Positions 43,757 through 55,354 of a stretch of DNA of 64,000 nt are shown here, piece after piece; the first letter of the stretch is position 1, and each line of letters starts with the position of its first letter. Location of the stretch: contig CASFTB010000008.1 of assembly GCA_949297575.1 (NCBI GenBank), forward strand, positions 21,811 to 85,810. The letters run 5' to 3'. Below the pieces are notes generated by a model. The model was not told the DNA's origin. It did no database searches and saw nothing but the letters and a program-made list of their open reading frames with translations. The DNA is from an uncultured Bacillota bacterium. GTDB taxonomy: Bacteria > Bacillota > Clostridia > Christensenellales > Borkfalkiaceae. The position numbers and the translations under genes are program-made.

Positions 43757-45271
43757 TTGGAAAAAATCGGTATCATTGACTTAGGATCGAACTCCGCGCG
43801 GCTCGTCATCGTCGAGTTGTTCGGAGAGGGGCATTTTATGGTCGTCGACGAGCTGAAAGAGAGCGTACGTCTCGGCCAGGACATGGAACGGGACGGTTTT
43901 CTCAAGCCCCAGCGCGTCGCCGAGACCATCAAGACGCTGAAAATGTTCAAAAAGCTCGCCGACGCGAGCAAGGTAGACAGGATCATCGCAGTGGCGACGG
44001 CCGCGGTGCGCCGCGCCAAAAATCAGCGCAGCTTTCTCGACGAGATCCAGGCGACCTGCGGCATAAAGGTCAAGGTTCTCAGTGAGGAGGAGGAGGCGAC
44101 GCTCGTCTATCGCGGTGTCATCAACTCGATGGACATCCCCAAGGGCGTCATCCTCGAGATCGGCGGCGGCAGCACGAAGATCGTCTACTATAACCGCCGC
44201 AACATGCTGCATTATTCCACCCTGCCCTTCGGTGCGGTGACGCTGACCGACCTGTTCAAAAACGACGGGCTCTCGCCCGAAGAGCAGGCGGCGAAGGTGG
44301 AGGAGTTTTTCACGGAGCAGCTCTCCGGCATCGAATGGCTCGCAGAGGTGGATCCCGACGCGCAGATGATCGGCGTGGGCGGTTCCTTCCGCAACATCTT
44401 CAAGATCAGCAAGATGGTGCGCAAGTACCCCCTCGACACGGTGCACAACTATTCTCTCCCGGTAGAGGACTTCGTCTCCATCTACGACATGATCAAGGTG
44501 CTCGACCTCGACAGGAAAAAGAAGATCAAGGGCATCTCCACCGCGCGGGCGGATATTTTGCCCGCCGCGCTTGCCGTGGTCAAGGCGTTCACTTCCTTCA
44601 TGCACTTCGAGACGTTCACGATCGGCGGATCGGGTCTGCGCGAGGGCATCATGTTCAATCAGGCGATGCCCATCACCCTCGAAAAGCCCATCTCCGACAT
44701 CCTCGGTTACAGCCTCAACAGCCTCGTCAAGTATTATGAGTGTGACGAAAAGCACGTCGAGCAGGTGGTCAACCTCTCGGTGCAGCTGTTCAAACAGCTG
44801 CGCGTGCTGCATAAGTTCCCCAGGCAGTACCTGAAGATCCTCAAAGTCGCCGCGACGCTGCATGACTGCGGCAACCGCATCAAGTTTTACAACCATCAGA
44901 AACACAGCTGCTACATGATCCTCAATTCCACGCTGTACGGCATCACCCACCGCGAGATCGTGCTCGCCGCCTTCGTCGCAGGCTGCCACAAAAAGGAGGA
45001 CATTTCTCCCGCCGATTGGGCAAAGTACAGGGACATCGTTTTGGAGGAGGACTTCGACGCGGTCAAAAAGCTGGGTGTGATGCTGCGCATCGCCGAGAGT
45101 CTCGACCGCAGCTGCTGCGGCTCCGTCAAGGGCATCAACTGCGATGTGCTCGGCGATTCCGTCATCATGAAGACGGAGGTGGAAGGGGACGCTTCCCTCG
45201 AGATCCGCGACGCAATGACGGCGAACTCAGAGTTCCGCAAATCCTTCCGCAAGAATCTCGAGATCCTTTAA
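43757..45271 (+). CDS. ppx: Ppx/GppA phosphatase (exopolyphosphatase-like)
   Basis: 504 residues. The TTG start at 43757 has GAGGTGG upstream and gives the family opening IGIIDLGSNSARLVIVEL. The actin-like ATPase fold continues with VATAAVRRAKN, VLSEEEEATLVYRG and the phosphate loop EIGGGSTKIVYY. The C-terminal third is an HD-type domain (AATLHDCGNRIKFYNHQKHS). It hydrolyses polyphosphate or the pppGpp 5' phosphate in relatives; which applies here is not decided by motifs. It is followed by maf after a long perfect hairpin. Confidence 0.92.
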   Translation: MEKIGIIDLGSNSARLVIVELFGEGHFMVVDELKESVRLGQDMERDGFLKPQRVAETIKTLKMFKKLADASKVDRIIAVATAAVRRAKNQRSFLDEIQATCGIKVKVLSEEEEATLVYRGVINSMDIPKGVILEIGGGSTKIVYYNRRNMLHYSTLPFGAVTLTDLFKNDGLSPEEQAAKVEEFFTEQLSGIEWLAEVDPDAQMIGVGGSFRNIFKISKMVRKYPLDTVHNYSLPVEDFVSIYDMIKVLDLDRKKKIKGISTARADILPAALAVVKAFTSFMHFETFTIGGSGLREGIMFNQAMPITLEKPISDILGYSLNSLVKYYECDEKHVEQVVNLSVQLFKQLRVLHKFPRQYLKILKVAATLHDCGNRIKFYNHQKHSCYMILNSTLYGITHREIVLAAFVAGCHKKEDISPADWAKYRDIVLEEDFDAVKKLGVMLRIAESLDRSCCGSVKGINCDVLGDSVIMKTEVEGDASLEIRDAMTANSEFRKSFRKNLEIL

Positions 45272-45289
45272 TTTCATGTTTGTTCGACA

Positions 45290-45318
45290 GATAGCCGCAA
45301 AAATCCTTTGCGGCTATC
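45290..45318 (+). other. Perfect 12-bp hairpin between ppx and maf
   Basis: GATAGCCGCAAA, AATCC loop, TTTGCGGCTATC. It ends 2 bases before the maf RBS (GAGG) and has no T-tract, so it is better seen as an mRNA processing or translation-control element than as a terminator. Confidence 0.7.
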
Positions 45319-45331
45319 ATGAGGTTTGAAG

Positions 45332-45892
45332 ATGGAAATACTGTTGGCGAGCGCCAGCCCGCGCAGGAGGGAGCTGCTCGCGCGCATTCTGCCCCGCTTC
45401 GGTATTTTTCCTGCGAGAGGGGAGGAGAGGGCAGACCTCTCCCTTCCGCCCGGAGAGATCGCAAAGGCGCTCGCCCGCGCGAAGGCGGCGGAGATCTCCG
45501 CGCTGCGTCCGGACGCGCTCGTGCTCGGCGCGGATACCGTCGTGTACCATGCGGGAAGGCTGCTCGGCAAGCCGCATGACGCGGAGGAGGCGAAGCGCAC
45601 GCTGCGCGCGCTTTCGGGACAGGCGCACGAGGTGTACACGGGCTACTGCCTGCGCGGTGCGGGCAGGGAGCTGTGCGGCGCCGTCTGTTCCCGCGTCTTT
45701 TTCCGCGTTCTGAGCGAAGAGTACATCGGCAAATACGTCGCGGGCGGGTCTCCGCTGGATAAGGCGGGCAGCTACGGCATCCAGGATGAGGACGGGCCCG
45801 TGGCGCGCTATGAAGGCAGCTTTACGAACATCGTCGGGCTGCCCGTAGAAAAAGTCCGCGAGGCGTTCGCGGCATTCGGGGTGATAAAATGA
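45332..45892 (+). CDS. maf: Maf family nucleotide pyrophosphatase
   Basis: 186 residues from ATG 45332 (GAGG seven bases upstream; a TTG two codons earlier is less likely). It hydrolyses non-canonical or excess nucleoside triphosphates and is linked with division arrest. Motifs: LASASPRRRELL, GADTVVYHAGRLLGKP, and KAGSYGIQDEDGP. The stop overlaps the MreB-like start by 4 bases, so the two are coupled; maf is often beside mreBCD in Firmicutes. Confidence 0.95.
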   Translation: MEILLASASPRRRELLARILPRFGIFPARGEERADLSLPPGEIAKALARAKAAEISALRPDALVLGADTVVYHAGRLLGKPHDAEEAKRTLRALSGQAHEVYTGYCLRGAGRELCGAVCSRVFFRVLSEEYIGKYVAGGSPLDKAGSYGIQDEDGPVARYEGSFTNIVGLPVEKVREAFAAFGVIK

Positions 45893-46887
45893 TCAAACTT
45901 GCCATAGACCTGGGTTCATCCGTCACAAAGATCTTCAAGATCGGCAGCGGCATCGTTCTCGCGGAAGCGAGCTGTGTCGCCGTCGCGTCCGGCTCCGATA
46001 CCGTCAAGGCGATCGGAGAGGAGGCAAAGCGGCTGATCGGCAAGACGGCGGAATACACGACCATCGTCTTCCCCGTCTTCGAGGCAGATATCGTCAACGG
46101 CGGCATGGCGGCGGTCATGCTGACCTATTTTCTCAAAAAGATAGGCATCGGCAGGGCGCAGGCGCGCCGCGCCGAAGTCGTGTTCAGCGTCCCGTGCGGC
46201 GCACAGGACGCCCTGCTCGATAAATATTACCGCCTCGCCGACGCCTGCGGCATCGGCACCGTGCACTTTATCGAGGTGCCTTTCCTCTCCGCCTTCGGGC
46301 AGGGGCTCACCCTCAGCGAAACGACCCCGCTCTTCGTCGTGGATATCGGCGGAGGGAACACGAACATCGCCGCGTTTTCTCTGGACGGTATCATCGCGGG
46401 CGTGGGGCTGAACATCGGCGGCGGCAATATCGACAGCCACATCATCGATAAGATCGCCGAATCCTTTAATTTAAAGATAGGGCTTCTGACCAGCGAAAAG
46501 GTCAAATCCACCGTCGCCAGCCTGTACCCCGCCGACAACGAGCGCATGATCGTGAACGGGCGCGACATTTCGAGCGGCCGCCCGCGTTCCGTCGCCGTCT
46601 CATCGGAGGATGTGTACGACTGCGCGAAAGTCTTTGCGGACAAGGTCGCGGAATATACGTCGCTCGTGCTCGCGAAGCTGCCCGCCGAGGTCTCCGCTTC
46701 GGTGTGGCATACGGGCATCTATCTTTCGGGCGGCGGCGCGAAACTGATCGGGCTGGACGACTATCTCTCCCGGGCCCTGCAGATGGACGTCAACCTCGCG
46801 GAGGAGCCGCAGATGGCGGTCGTCCTCGGCGGCGGCAGCGCAGTCGGCAATACAGACATCCTGGAAACGGTGCGGATCGATTACTGA
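45889..46887 (+). CDS. MreB-like bacterial actin
   Basis: 332 residues of the actin/Hsp70 ATPase fold: phosphate-1 loop AIDLGSSVTKIF, phosphate-2 VVDIGGGNTNIAAFS, then LNIGGGNIDSHI, and the adenosine loop IYLSGGGAKLIGL. Best general fit is MreB/Mbl, the cell-shape filament, from order of motifs, length and neighbour maf. It is divergent (for instance DLGSS in place of the usual DLGTA) and mreC, mreD and minor partners do not follow. A specialised actin is also possible. Confidence 0.82.
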   Translation: MIKLAIDLGSSVTKIFKIGSGIVLAEASCVAVASGSDTVKAIGEEAKRLIGKTAEYTTIVFPVFEADIVNGGMAAVMLTYFLKKIGIGRAQARRAEVVFSVPCGAQDALLDKYYRLADACGIGTVHFIEVPFLSAFGQGLTLSETTPLFVVDIGGGNTNIAAFSLDGIIAGVGLNIGGGNIDSHIIDKIAESFNLKIGLLTSEKVKSTVASLYPADNERMIVNGRDISSGRPRSVAVSSEDVYDCAKVFADKVAEYTSLVLAKLPAEVSASVWHTGIYLSGGGAKLIGLDDYLSRALQMDVNLAEEPQMAVVLGGGSAVGNTDILETVRIDY

Positions 46888-46905
46888 AACCGGTTCGCCA
46901 AAAAA

Positions 46906-46982
46906 GCGGATGGCCGCGCAGAATCTCTGCGCGGCCATCCGCCTGAAGGAAGCGCCCCGCAAAAAGTTTGCGGGGCGCTTCC
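46906..46982 (-). terminator. Twin long hairpins between convergent genes; terminator for the acyl-CoA synthetase
   Basis: First stem 17 bp perfect (46906-46922 with 46926-46942), second 16 bp perfect (46948-46963 with 46967-46982), each with a 3-base loop. On the minus strand the pair is followed by TTTTTT, fitting the acyl-CoA synthetase gene. On the plus strand there is no T-tract. Confidence 0.82.
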
Positions 46983-46994
46983 TGTATCGCTTGC

Positions 46995-48659
46995 TTACTG
47001 TTTTTTTCTGTCGTTTTCGCGGATCTCCACGCGGCGGATCTTTCCGCTGATGGTCTTCGGCATTTCCTTGACAAACTCGACGATGCGCGGGTACTTGTAG
47101 GGCGCGGTCGTCTTTTTGACGTGGTTTTGCAGCTCCTTGACCAGCGCGTCGCTGGCTGTGTATCCCTTTGCAAGCACGACGGTCGCCTTGACGACCTGTC
47201 CGCGCAGCTCGTCCGGCACGGCGGTGATGGCGCATTCGAGCACAGCGGGGTGTTCCATCAGCGCGCTCTCCACCTCAAAAGGTCCGATGCGGTAGCCGGA
47301 GCTCTTGATGATGTCGTCCTTCCTGCCCACGAACCAGAAGTACCCGTCGCTGTCGCAGTAGGCGAGGTCGCCGAGGTGGTAGTAGCCGTCGTGTTTGACG
47401 GTCGCCGTCAGCGCGGGGTCGTTGTAATATCCCGCAAACAGCCCCTGCTGCGGTTCGCGCAGGCGGATGCAGATCTCGCCCGTCTCGCCCTGTTCGACGG
47501 GGTTGCCCTCGTTGTCCAGCAGCTGTACGTAATAGAGGGGGGAGGGCCTGCCCATCGACCCGGGTCGGATCTCCATGAATTCGGGGAAGGTCGCGCACAC
47601 GACGGTCGTCTCCGTCTGGCCGAATCCCTCGTAGATGGGGTGCCCCGTTTTCAGGCGGATCTGTCTGTAAATTTCCGGGTTGAGCGCCTCGCCCGCCGTC
47701 ATCATATATTTGACGCTGGAGAGGTCGTACTTGCTCAGGTCGGTCTTGATCATGAACCTGTACACTGTCGGAGGGGCGCAAAAGGTCGTGATCTTATATT
47801 TTTCGATATGCTCGAGCAGGTCGCCAGGCTCGAATTTGCCGTGGAAGTCGTATACAAAGATGGCGGAGCCGCACAGCCACTGCCCGAAAAGTTTGCCCCA
47901 GCTCGCCTTCGCCCAACCCGTCTCCGCGAGGGTGAAGTGCAGGCCGTCGTCCATGCAGTTGTGCCAAAAGCGCGCCGTGACGATGTGCCCCAGCGTATAG
48001 CGCTGGCTGAGCGTGACCATTTTTGGCATGCCCGTCGTGCCGGAGGTGAAGTAGAGGAGGAGGAGATCCTCCGCAGAGCGCTCCTCTTTATAAGGGACGT
48101 CGAGCAGGTCGCTGCTCTTTTCCGTCTCTTCGGTCAGGTCGGTGAACCCTTCGCGCTTTCCGACGCAGATGAGATGCTTCAGCTCCGGGACGCGCGCGGC
48201 GGCTTTGCGGATATTGTCGCACAGCTCGTCCTCGTTGACGGCCACGACCGCCTTTGCGCCCGACTTCTGCAGGCGGTACACGATATCCTTCTCCATCAGC
48301 ATGTGCGTCGCGGGGATGGCGACGGCGCCGAGTTTGGAAAGCGCCATCAACGTCGTCCAATATTCGTGCCGGCGCTGCAGGATGACGAGGACGGCATCTC
48401 CCTTGCCGATGCCGAGAGAGCGGAAAAAGTTGGCGCACTTGTCCGAGATGCGCTTGATCTCCCCGAAGGTAAAGGTGTGCTCCGCGCCCAGGTCGTCGCA
48501 CCAGACGATGGCGCGTTTTTCCGGCTCCAGCCGTGCGTATTCATCTACGACGTCATAGGCAAAATTAAAGTTTTCCGGTACGTTCAGGCGAAAGTTGTGA
48601 TAGAAATCCGCATAATCGCGGAAGCGCGTACCGTTCGTGAAGCGGCTCAGAAGATTCAT
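46995..48659 (-). CDS. AMP-forming acyl-CoA synthetase
   Basis: 554 residues. It activates a carboxylic acid through an acyl-AMP to the CoA thioester. Motifs: the P-loop LYFTSGTTGMPKMV, the adenine-binding YEGFGQTETT, the hinge region YHLGDLAYCDSDGYFWFVGR, and the catalytic lysine in TISGKIRR. Length and motifs are closest to medium-chain (ACSM-like) or acetyl/propionyl types. Single gene with its own promoter and terminator. The acid used cannot be read from the sequence. Confidence 0.93.
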   Translation of the reverse strand: MNLLSRFTNGTRFRDYADFYHNFRLNVPENFNFAYDVVDEYARLEPEKRAIVWCDDLGAEHTFTFGEIKRISDKCANFFRSLGIGKGDAVLVILQRRHEYWTTLMALSKLGAVAIPATHMLMEKDIVYRLQKSGAKAVVAVNEDELCDNIRKAAARVPELKHLICVGKREGFTDLTEETEKSSDLLDVPYKEERSAEDLLLLYFTSGTTGMPKMVTLSQRYTLGHIVTARFWHNCMDDGLHFTLAETGWAKASWGKLFGQWLCGSAIFVYDFHGKFEPGDLLEHIEKYKITTFCAPPTVYRFMIKTDLSKYDLSSVKYMMTAGEALNPEIYRQIRLKTGHPIYEGFGQTETTVVCATFPEFMEIRPGSMGRPSPLYYVQLLDNEGNPVEQGETGEICIRLREPQQGLFAGYYNDPALTATVKHDGYYHLGDLAYCDSDGYFWFVGRKDDIIKSSGYRIGPFEVESALMEHPAVLECAITAVPDELRGQVVKATVVLAKGYTASDALVKELQNHVKKTTAPYKYPRIVEFVKEMPKTISGKIRRVEIRENDRKKQ

Positions 48660-48706
48660 GCGTAAAAGGCCTCCGTCCTGCCTGTAAAAAGCAAACTATC
48701 TTATGT

Positions 48707-48735
48707 ATTATAACACAGTTCTTTCAAATAATAAA
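48707..48735 (-). promoter_or_regulatory. Promoter candidate of the acyl-CoA synthetase
   Basis: A clear TATAAT on the minus strand, with only a weak -35 (TTTATT) at 17-bp spacing. Confidence 0.45.
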
Positions 48736-48847
48736 GTGCTTTTTTCTGGTTTTTTTCAAAAATTGTATAGATTTTTGAAGGAGGGGCAAACTGTACCGAG
48801 GAAAGTGCGCGCGGGCGCTTCGCCGCGCGAAAGGCGGGCCGGGTCGG

Positions 48848-49237
48848 ATGGACGAGATGAGAGAGGAGGTGCTTTCCGCAGTCGACGCTGCGACGGGCGG
48901 CTCTTTCAAAGTGCTGGACGCGGAAGAGCTGCTGTCCGGCATACCCGCCTCCGCATGCGCGGATGCGGAGGGCGTGGCGGACGCGCTGCGCGCCCTCTCG
49001 GCGGAAGGGTACATCGAGGTGCGTTTTGCGGAGGGCGGAACGTATTGCCTGCGTTCGCTGCCGAAGGGTCGGGCATACGGCGCGCGGCTGCGCGCCGAAC
49101 GCGAGCGCACGGCGGAGAAGGCAAAGGCGGATCGCCGCGCCTGGCGCAGAGGGCTGGCCGCCGTGTTTCTGACCGCGCTGTCGGGCGCGTTTGCGGGCGG
49201 CTGCCTGGCGGGGGCGCTCTGTGCGCTCCTCTTTTGA
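48848..49237 (+). CDS. Small protein with winged-helix-like N-terminus and C-terminal TM helix, copy A
   Basis: 129 residues. The N-terminal about 75 residues look like a small winged helix (LDAEELLSGIPASAC, ALRALSAEGYIEVRF). A basic stretch (RLRAERERTAEKAKADRR) leads to one TM helix of about 27 residues at the end. No RBS is obvious at this ATG; AAGGAGGGG at 48778-48786 is too far unless a CTG at 48791 is used. The next gene has the same architecture. Function unknown. Confidence 0.65.
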   Translation: MDEMREEVLSAVDAATGGSFKVLDAEELLSGIPASACADAEGVADALRALSAEGYIEVRFAEGGTYCLRSLPKGRAYGARLRAERERTAEKAKADRRAWRRGLAAVFLTALSGAFAGGCLAGALCALLF

Positions 49238-49247
49238 CGGAGGGGAT

Positions 49248-49607
49248 ATGCTGAGCAGGAGAGAAAGCGAAGTGATGGGCGCGGTGTTCGAACTTTGCGC
49301 GGGGAAGGGCAGCTGCCTCGTCAGTCCGTACGATCTTCTCGGCGCGCTCCCTTCGCGCCGCAGATATACGGCGGAGCGGCTGGACGCGATCCTACATTCT
49401 CTCGAGCAGGACGGCTGTTTCGACCTCATCTCATCGGACAGGAAGGGGGAAAAGGTGTACGTGATCACCCTGCGCCCGAACGGGCGGGCGTTTCGCCGCA
49501 GCGGGGTGCAGATGCGCCGTGCCGTCGCTTTCCGCATCGCTCTCTCCGTCGCGGGGGCGGTGATCACCTTTGTGGTCGGGCTCATCCTGCGCGCCGCCTT
49601 TTCCTGA
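49248..49607 (+). CDS. Small protein with winged-helix-like N-terminus and C-terminal TM helix, copy B
   Basis: 119 residues from ATG 49248, chosen for GGAGGGG upstream and agreement with copy A. Same layout: LVSPYDLLGALPSRRRYTAE, LDAILHSLEQDGCFDL, a wing (DRKGEKVYVITL), then a basic stretch and a C-terminal TM helix. Starts 10 bases after copy A. A membrane-tethered DNA-binding or adaptor role is only a guess; I do not recognise the family. Confidence 0.7.
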   Translation: MLSRRESEVMGAVFELCAGKGSCLVSPYDLLGALPSRRRYTAERLDAILHSLEQDGCFDLISSDRKGEKVYVITLRPNGRAFRRSGVQMRRAVAFRIALSVAGAVITFVVGLILRAAFS

Positions 49608-49608
49608 A

Positions 49609-49638
49609 CGAAAGGGCGGCGAAAAGGCCGCCGTTTCG
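49609..49638 (+). terminator. Hairpin between small-protein pair and uvrB
   Basis: CGAAAGGGCGGC, GAAAAG loop, GCCGCCGTTTCG (one mismatch). No T-tract. It abuts the uvrB -35 box. Confidence 0.5.
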
Positions 49639-49639
49639 A

Positions 49640-49668
49640 TTGACTTAAAGCGCCGTTGCGTGTATAAT
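49640..49668 (+). promoter_or_regulatory. Promoter of uvrB
   Basis: TTGACT, 17-bp spacer, TATAAT, 51 bases before the start codon. Confidence 0.85.
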
Positions 49669-49684
49669 TATATCCGTATGGCAG

Positions 49685-49698
49685 TAAACATTTGTTCG
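49685..49698 (-). promoter_or_regulatory. LexA (SOS) box upstream of uvrB
   Basis: Read on the minus strand the site is CGAACAAATGTTTA, matching 13 of 14 positions of the Bacillus-type consensus CGAACRNRYGTTYC. It lies just downstream of the expected transcription start, where bound LexA would block the operon. Confidence 0.8.
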
Positions 49699-49719
49699 TA
49701 AACAAAGCGGGGTACGGAT

Positions 49720-51684
49720 ATGGCAGATTTCGAACTCGTCTCGCCCTATAAACCGACGGGCGACCAGCCGCAGGCGATCGAGAAGCTGACCGAGGGCGTG
49801 CTGGACGGCATCCGCACGCAGGTGCTCGTCGGCGTCACGGGCAGCGGCAAGACGTTCACGATGGCGAACGTCATCAAAAACGTGGGGCGTCCCACCCTCG
49901 TCATCGCGCACAACAAGACGCTCGCGGCACAGCTCTGCAACGAATTCCGCGAGTTTTTTCCGCATGACCGCGTGGAGTACTTCGTCTCCTATTACGACTA
50001 TTACCAGCCGGAGAGCTATATCCCCAGCACGGATACCTATATCGAAAAGGATATGTCCGTCAACGACGAGATAGACAAGCTGCGCAACTCCGCGACCGCC
50101 TCTCTGGGAGAGCGGGAGAACGTCATCGTCGTCGCCTCCGTCTCCTGCATTTACGGTCTGGGCGCGCCCGAAGAGTATTTCGACCTTGCCATCTCCATGC
50201 GCCCCGGAGACGAGCTTTCGCGCGACGAGCTCATCCGCCGCCTCATCGAGCTGCAATACGAGCGCAAGGACATGGATTTCACCCGCTCCTCCTTCCGCGT
50301 GCGGGGGGACGTCGTCGAGATCTTCCCCGCGGGGAATTCGGAGATCGCCGTCCGCGTCGAATTTTTCGGGGACGAGATCGACCGCCTGTGCGAGGAAGAA
50401 GTGGTCACGGGCAAGGTGACCGCGGAGCTCAAACATATCTGCATCTTTCCCGCCAGCCATTACGCGGTGGGCAGCCAGAAGATGCAGGCGGCGCTCGCCG
50501 CCATCGAGCGCGATCTCGAGGACGAGGTCAGGGCGTTCCGCGACGACGGCAAACTGCTCGAGGCGCAGCGCCTCGAACAGAGAACCCGCTATGATCTCGA
50601 AATGATGCGCGAGGTGGGCTATTGCAGCGGCGTGGAAAATTACAGCCGCTATTTTGACGGCAGGCAGCCGGGCGAGCCCTCCTTTACGTTGCTCGACTAC
50701 TTTCCGGACAATTTTCTCGTGTTCATCGACGAGAGCCACATGACCATCCCGCAGATCCGCGCGATGTACCACGGCGATCTCTCGCGCAAGACCAACCTCG
50801 TCAATTACGGCTTCCGCATGCGCTCCGCATACGACAACCGGCCGCTCACCTTCGAGGAATTCGATGCGCGCGTGCCGCAGCTGATCTGCGTCTCCGCGAC
50901 GCCCGCCGAGTATGAATTGAAGGAGGCGGGGCAGGTGGTAGAGCAGATCATCCGCCCGACAGGGCTGCTCGACCCGGAGATCGAGGTTCGCCCCGTCAAA
51001 GGGCAGATCGACGATTTGTATGACGAGATCAAAAAGGTGACGGCGGGCGGCGGCAGGGTGCTCATCACCACCCTTACCAAGCGCATGGCGGAGAATCTCA
51101 CCGACTACCTCAAAGAGAACGGCATCCGGGTGCGCTACATGCACAGCGACATCGATACGCTCGAGCGCATCGACATCGTCAACGGGCTGCGAGGCGGAGA
51201 CTTCGACGTGCTGTGCGGCATCAACCTGCTGCGAGAGGGGCTGGATATGCCCGAAGTCAAGCTGGTCGCTATCCTCGATGCGGACAAGGAGGGGTTTCTG
51301 CGCAGCGATACCTCTCTCATCCAGACCATCGGCCGCGCCGCGCGAAACGCGGAGGGGCGGGTCATCATGTACGCAGACGAGATCACGGGCAGCATGCGGC
51401 GCGCCATCGACGAGACAAACCGCCGTCGCAAGGCGCAGCAGGCATATAACGAGGCGCACGGCATCGTGCCCAAGACCATCGTCAAGGAAATAAAGAGCAC
51501 CATCGGCATCACGCAGAAAAAGAAGGCGCAGAGCGCGGACAAGATCAGGCCGGAAGAGATCCCCGCCGAGATCGAGAAGCTCAAGGCGCTGATGAAGGTC
51601 GCTTCCAACCAGCTCGACTTTGAAAAGGCGATCGAGATCCGCGACACCATCAACGGGCTCAAGCGCCGGCTGCTGAAGAGGTAG
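49720..51684 (+). CDS. uvrB: Excinuclease ABC subunit B
   Basis: DNA helicase-like damage verifier of nucleotide excision repair. 654 residues, full length. Walker [13 protein letters not shown], the DNA-gripping beta-hairpin [28 protein letters not shown] (Walker B-like), SATPAEYEL, and [11 protein letters not shown] (motif VI). The C-terminal UVR domain ([17 protein letters not shown]) for UvrC contact is present. It starts an SOS-type operon with a methyltransferase and uvrA. Confidence 0.98.
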   Translation: MADFELVSPYKPTGDQPQAIEKLTEGVLDGIRTQVLVGVTGSGKTFTMANVIKNVGRPTLVIAHNKTLAAQLCNEFREFFPHDRVEYFVSYYDYYQPESYIPSTDTYIEKDMSVNDEIDKLRNSATASLGERENVIVVASVSCIYGLGAPEEYFDLAISMRPGDELSRDELIRRLIELQYERKDMDFTRSSFRVRGDVVEIFPAGNSEIAVRVEFFGDEIDRLCEEEVVTGKVTAELKHICIFPASHYAVGSQKMQAALAAIERDLEDEVRAFRDDGKLLEAQRLEQRTRYDLEMMREVGYCSGVENYSRYFDGRQPGEPSFTLLDYFPDNFLVFIDESHMTIPQIRAMYHGDLSRKTNLVNYGFRMRSAYDNRPLTFEEFDARVPQLICVSATPAEYELKEAGQVVEQIIRPTGLLDPEIEVRPVKGQIDDLYDEIKKVTAGGGRVLITTLTKRMAENLTDYLKENGIRVRYMHSDIDTLERIDIVNGLRGGDFDVLCGINLLREGLDMPEVKLVAILDADKEGFLRSDTSLIQTIGRAARNAEGRVIMYADEITGSMRRAIDETNRRRKAQQAYNEAHGIVPKTIVKEIKSTIGITQKKKAQSADKIRPEEIPAEIEKLKALMKVASNQLDFEKAIEIRDTINGLKRRLLKR

Positions 51685-51689
51685 AGGGG

Positions 51690-52442
51690 ATGGACAATTC
51701 GCACAGGTTCGACGGAAAGGCGGCGGACTACGCCGCGGGTCGCCCCGCCTACGCGGAGGAGCTCTTCGACCTTCTCTTTGCGGAATACGGTTTTTCGGCG
51801 CGAGGAGCGGTGGCGGACGTTGGTGCTGGAACGGGCATCTTTGCCGAAGCGCTGCTGCGGCGGGGATGCACCGTCTACGCGGTGGAGCCGAACGCACAGA
51901 TGCGTCGGTCGGCAGAGGAGCGCCTGTCCGCGTATGGCGGATTTGTCTCCGTGGAGGGAGACGCCGCGCACACGGGGCTTGAGGCGGGCTCCGTCTGTGC
52001 AGTCACGGCGGCGCAGGCTTTCCATTGGTTTGACGCGGAGGCGTTCCGCGCCGAGTGTCGCCGTATCCTCCGCCCGGGCGGAAAGGTCGTGCTCGTCTAC
52101 AACCGCAGCGACGATTCTCCGCTGCAGAGGGCGCTCGACGATGCTGCCGCGCGCTGCTGTCCGGATTTTCGCGGCAGGAGCGGGGGCATGGCGGAGCGGG
52201 ACGGGCGCATAGATGCCTTTTTCCGCGGGAAATTTGAGGTCGTCCGCTTTGCGAACGGCAGGGAAGAGGACGAACAGATCTTCGTGTGCAGGGCGCTCTC
52301 TTCCTCCTATGTCCCTTCGGGCGAGGGGAAAGAGAGATATGCCCGCGCGGTGCGCGCTGTCTTTGCGCGCTTCGCCGCAGGCGGAAAAGTTTTCGTGTCT
52401 CGCACCACTTGGGCCTATATCGGGGAAACGGATCGAGAATAA
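51690..52442 (+). CDS. Class I SAM-dependent methyltransferase
   Basis: 250 residues. It begins [15 protein letters not shown], the opening found in many type-11 methyltransferases, with the SAM loop [15 protein letters not shown], the acidic EPN at the end of strand 2, AAQAFHWFD and [13 protein letters not shown]. The substrate is unknown (small molecule or quinone-like is usual in this group). It sits 5 bases after uvrB and 22 before uvrA with GAGGGG as RBS, so it should share the SOS-regulated transcript. Confidence 0.9.
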   Translation: MDNSHRFDGKAADYAAGRPAYAEELFDLLFAEYGFSARGAVADVGAGTGIFAEALLRRGCTVYAVEPNAQMRRSAEERLSAYGGFVSVEGDAAHTGLEAGSVCAVTAAQAFHWFDAEAFRAECRRILRPGGKVVLVYNRSDDSPLQRALDDAAARCCPDFRGRSGGMAERDGRIDAFFRGKFEVVRFANGREEDEQIFVCRALSSSYVPSGEGKERYARAVRAVFARFAAGGKVFVSRTTWAYIGETDRE

Positions 52443-52464
52443 ACTTTGGAACGGGTTTCGGATC

Positions 52465-55296
<2,832 letters not shown>

Positions 55297-55303
55297 AAGA
55301 AAA

Positions 55304-55343
55304 GGTACGGGCGCCGCCATCAGAAGATGGCGGCGCCCGTACC
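55304..55343. terminator. Long perfect hairpin between uvrA and the DUF1275 gene
   Basis: 18-bp perfect stem (55304-55321 with 55326-55343), AGAA loop. On the minus strand it is followed by TTTTCTTTTAT, serving the DUF1275 gene; on the plus strand it has no T-tract. Confidence 0.8.
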
Positions 55344-55354
55344 GCGGCAAAGCA

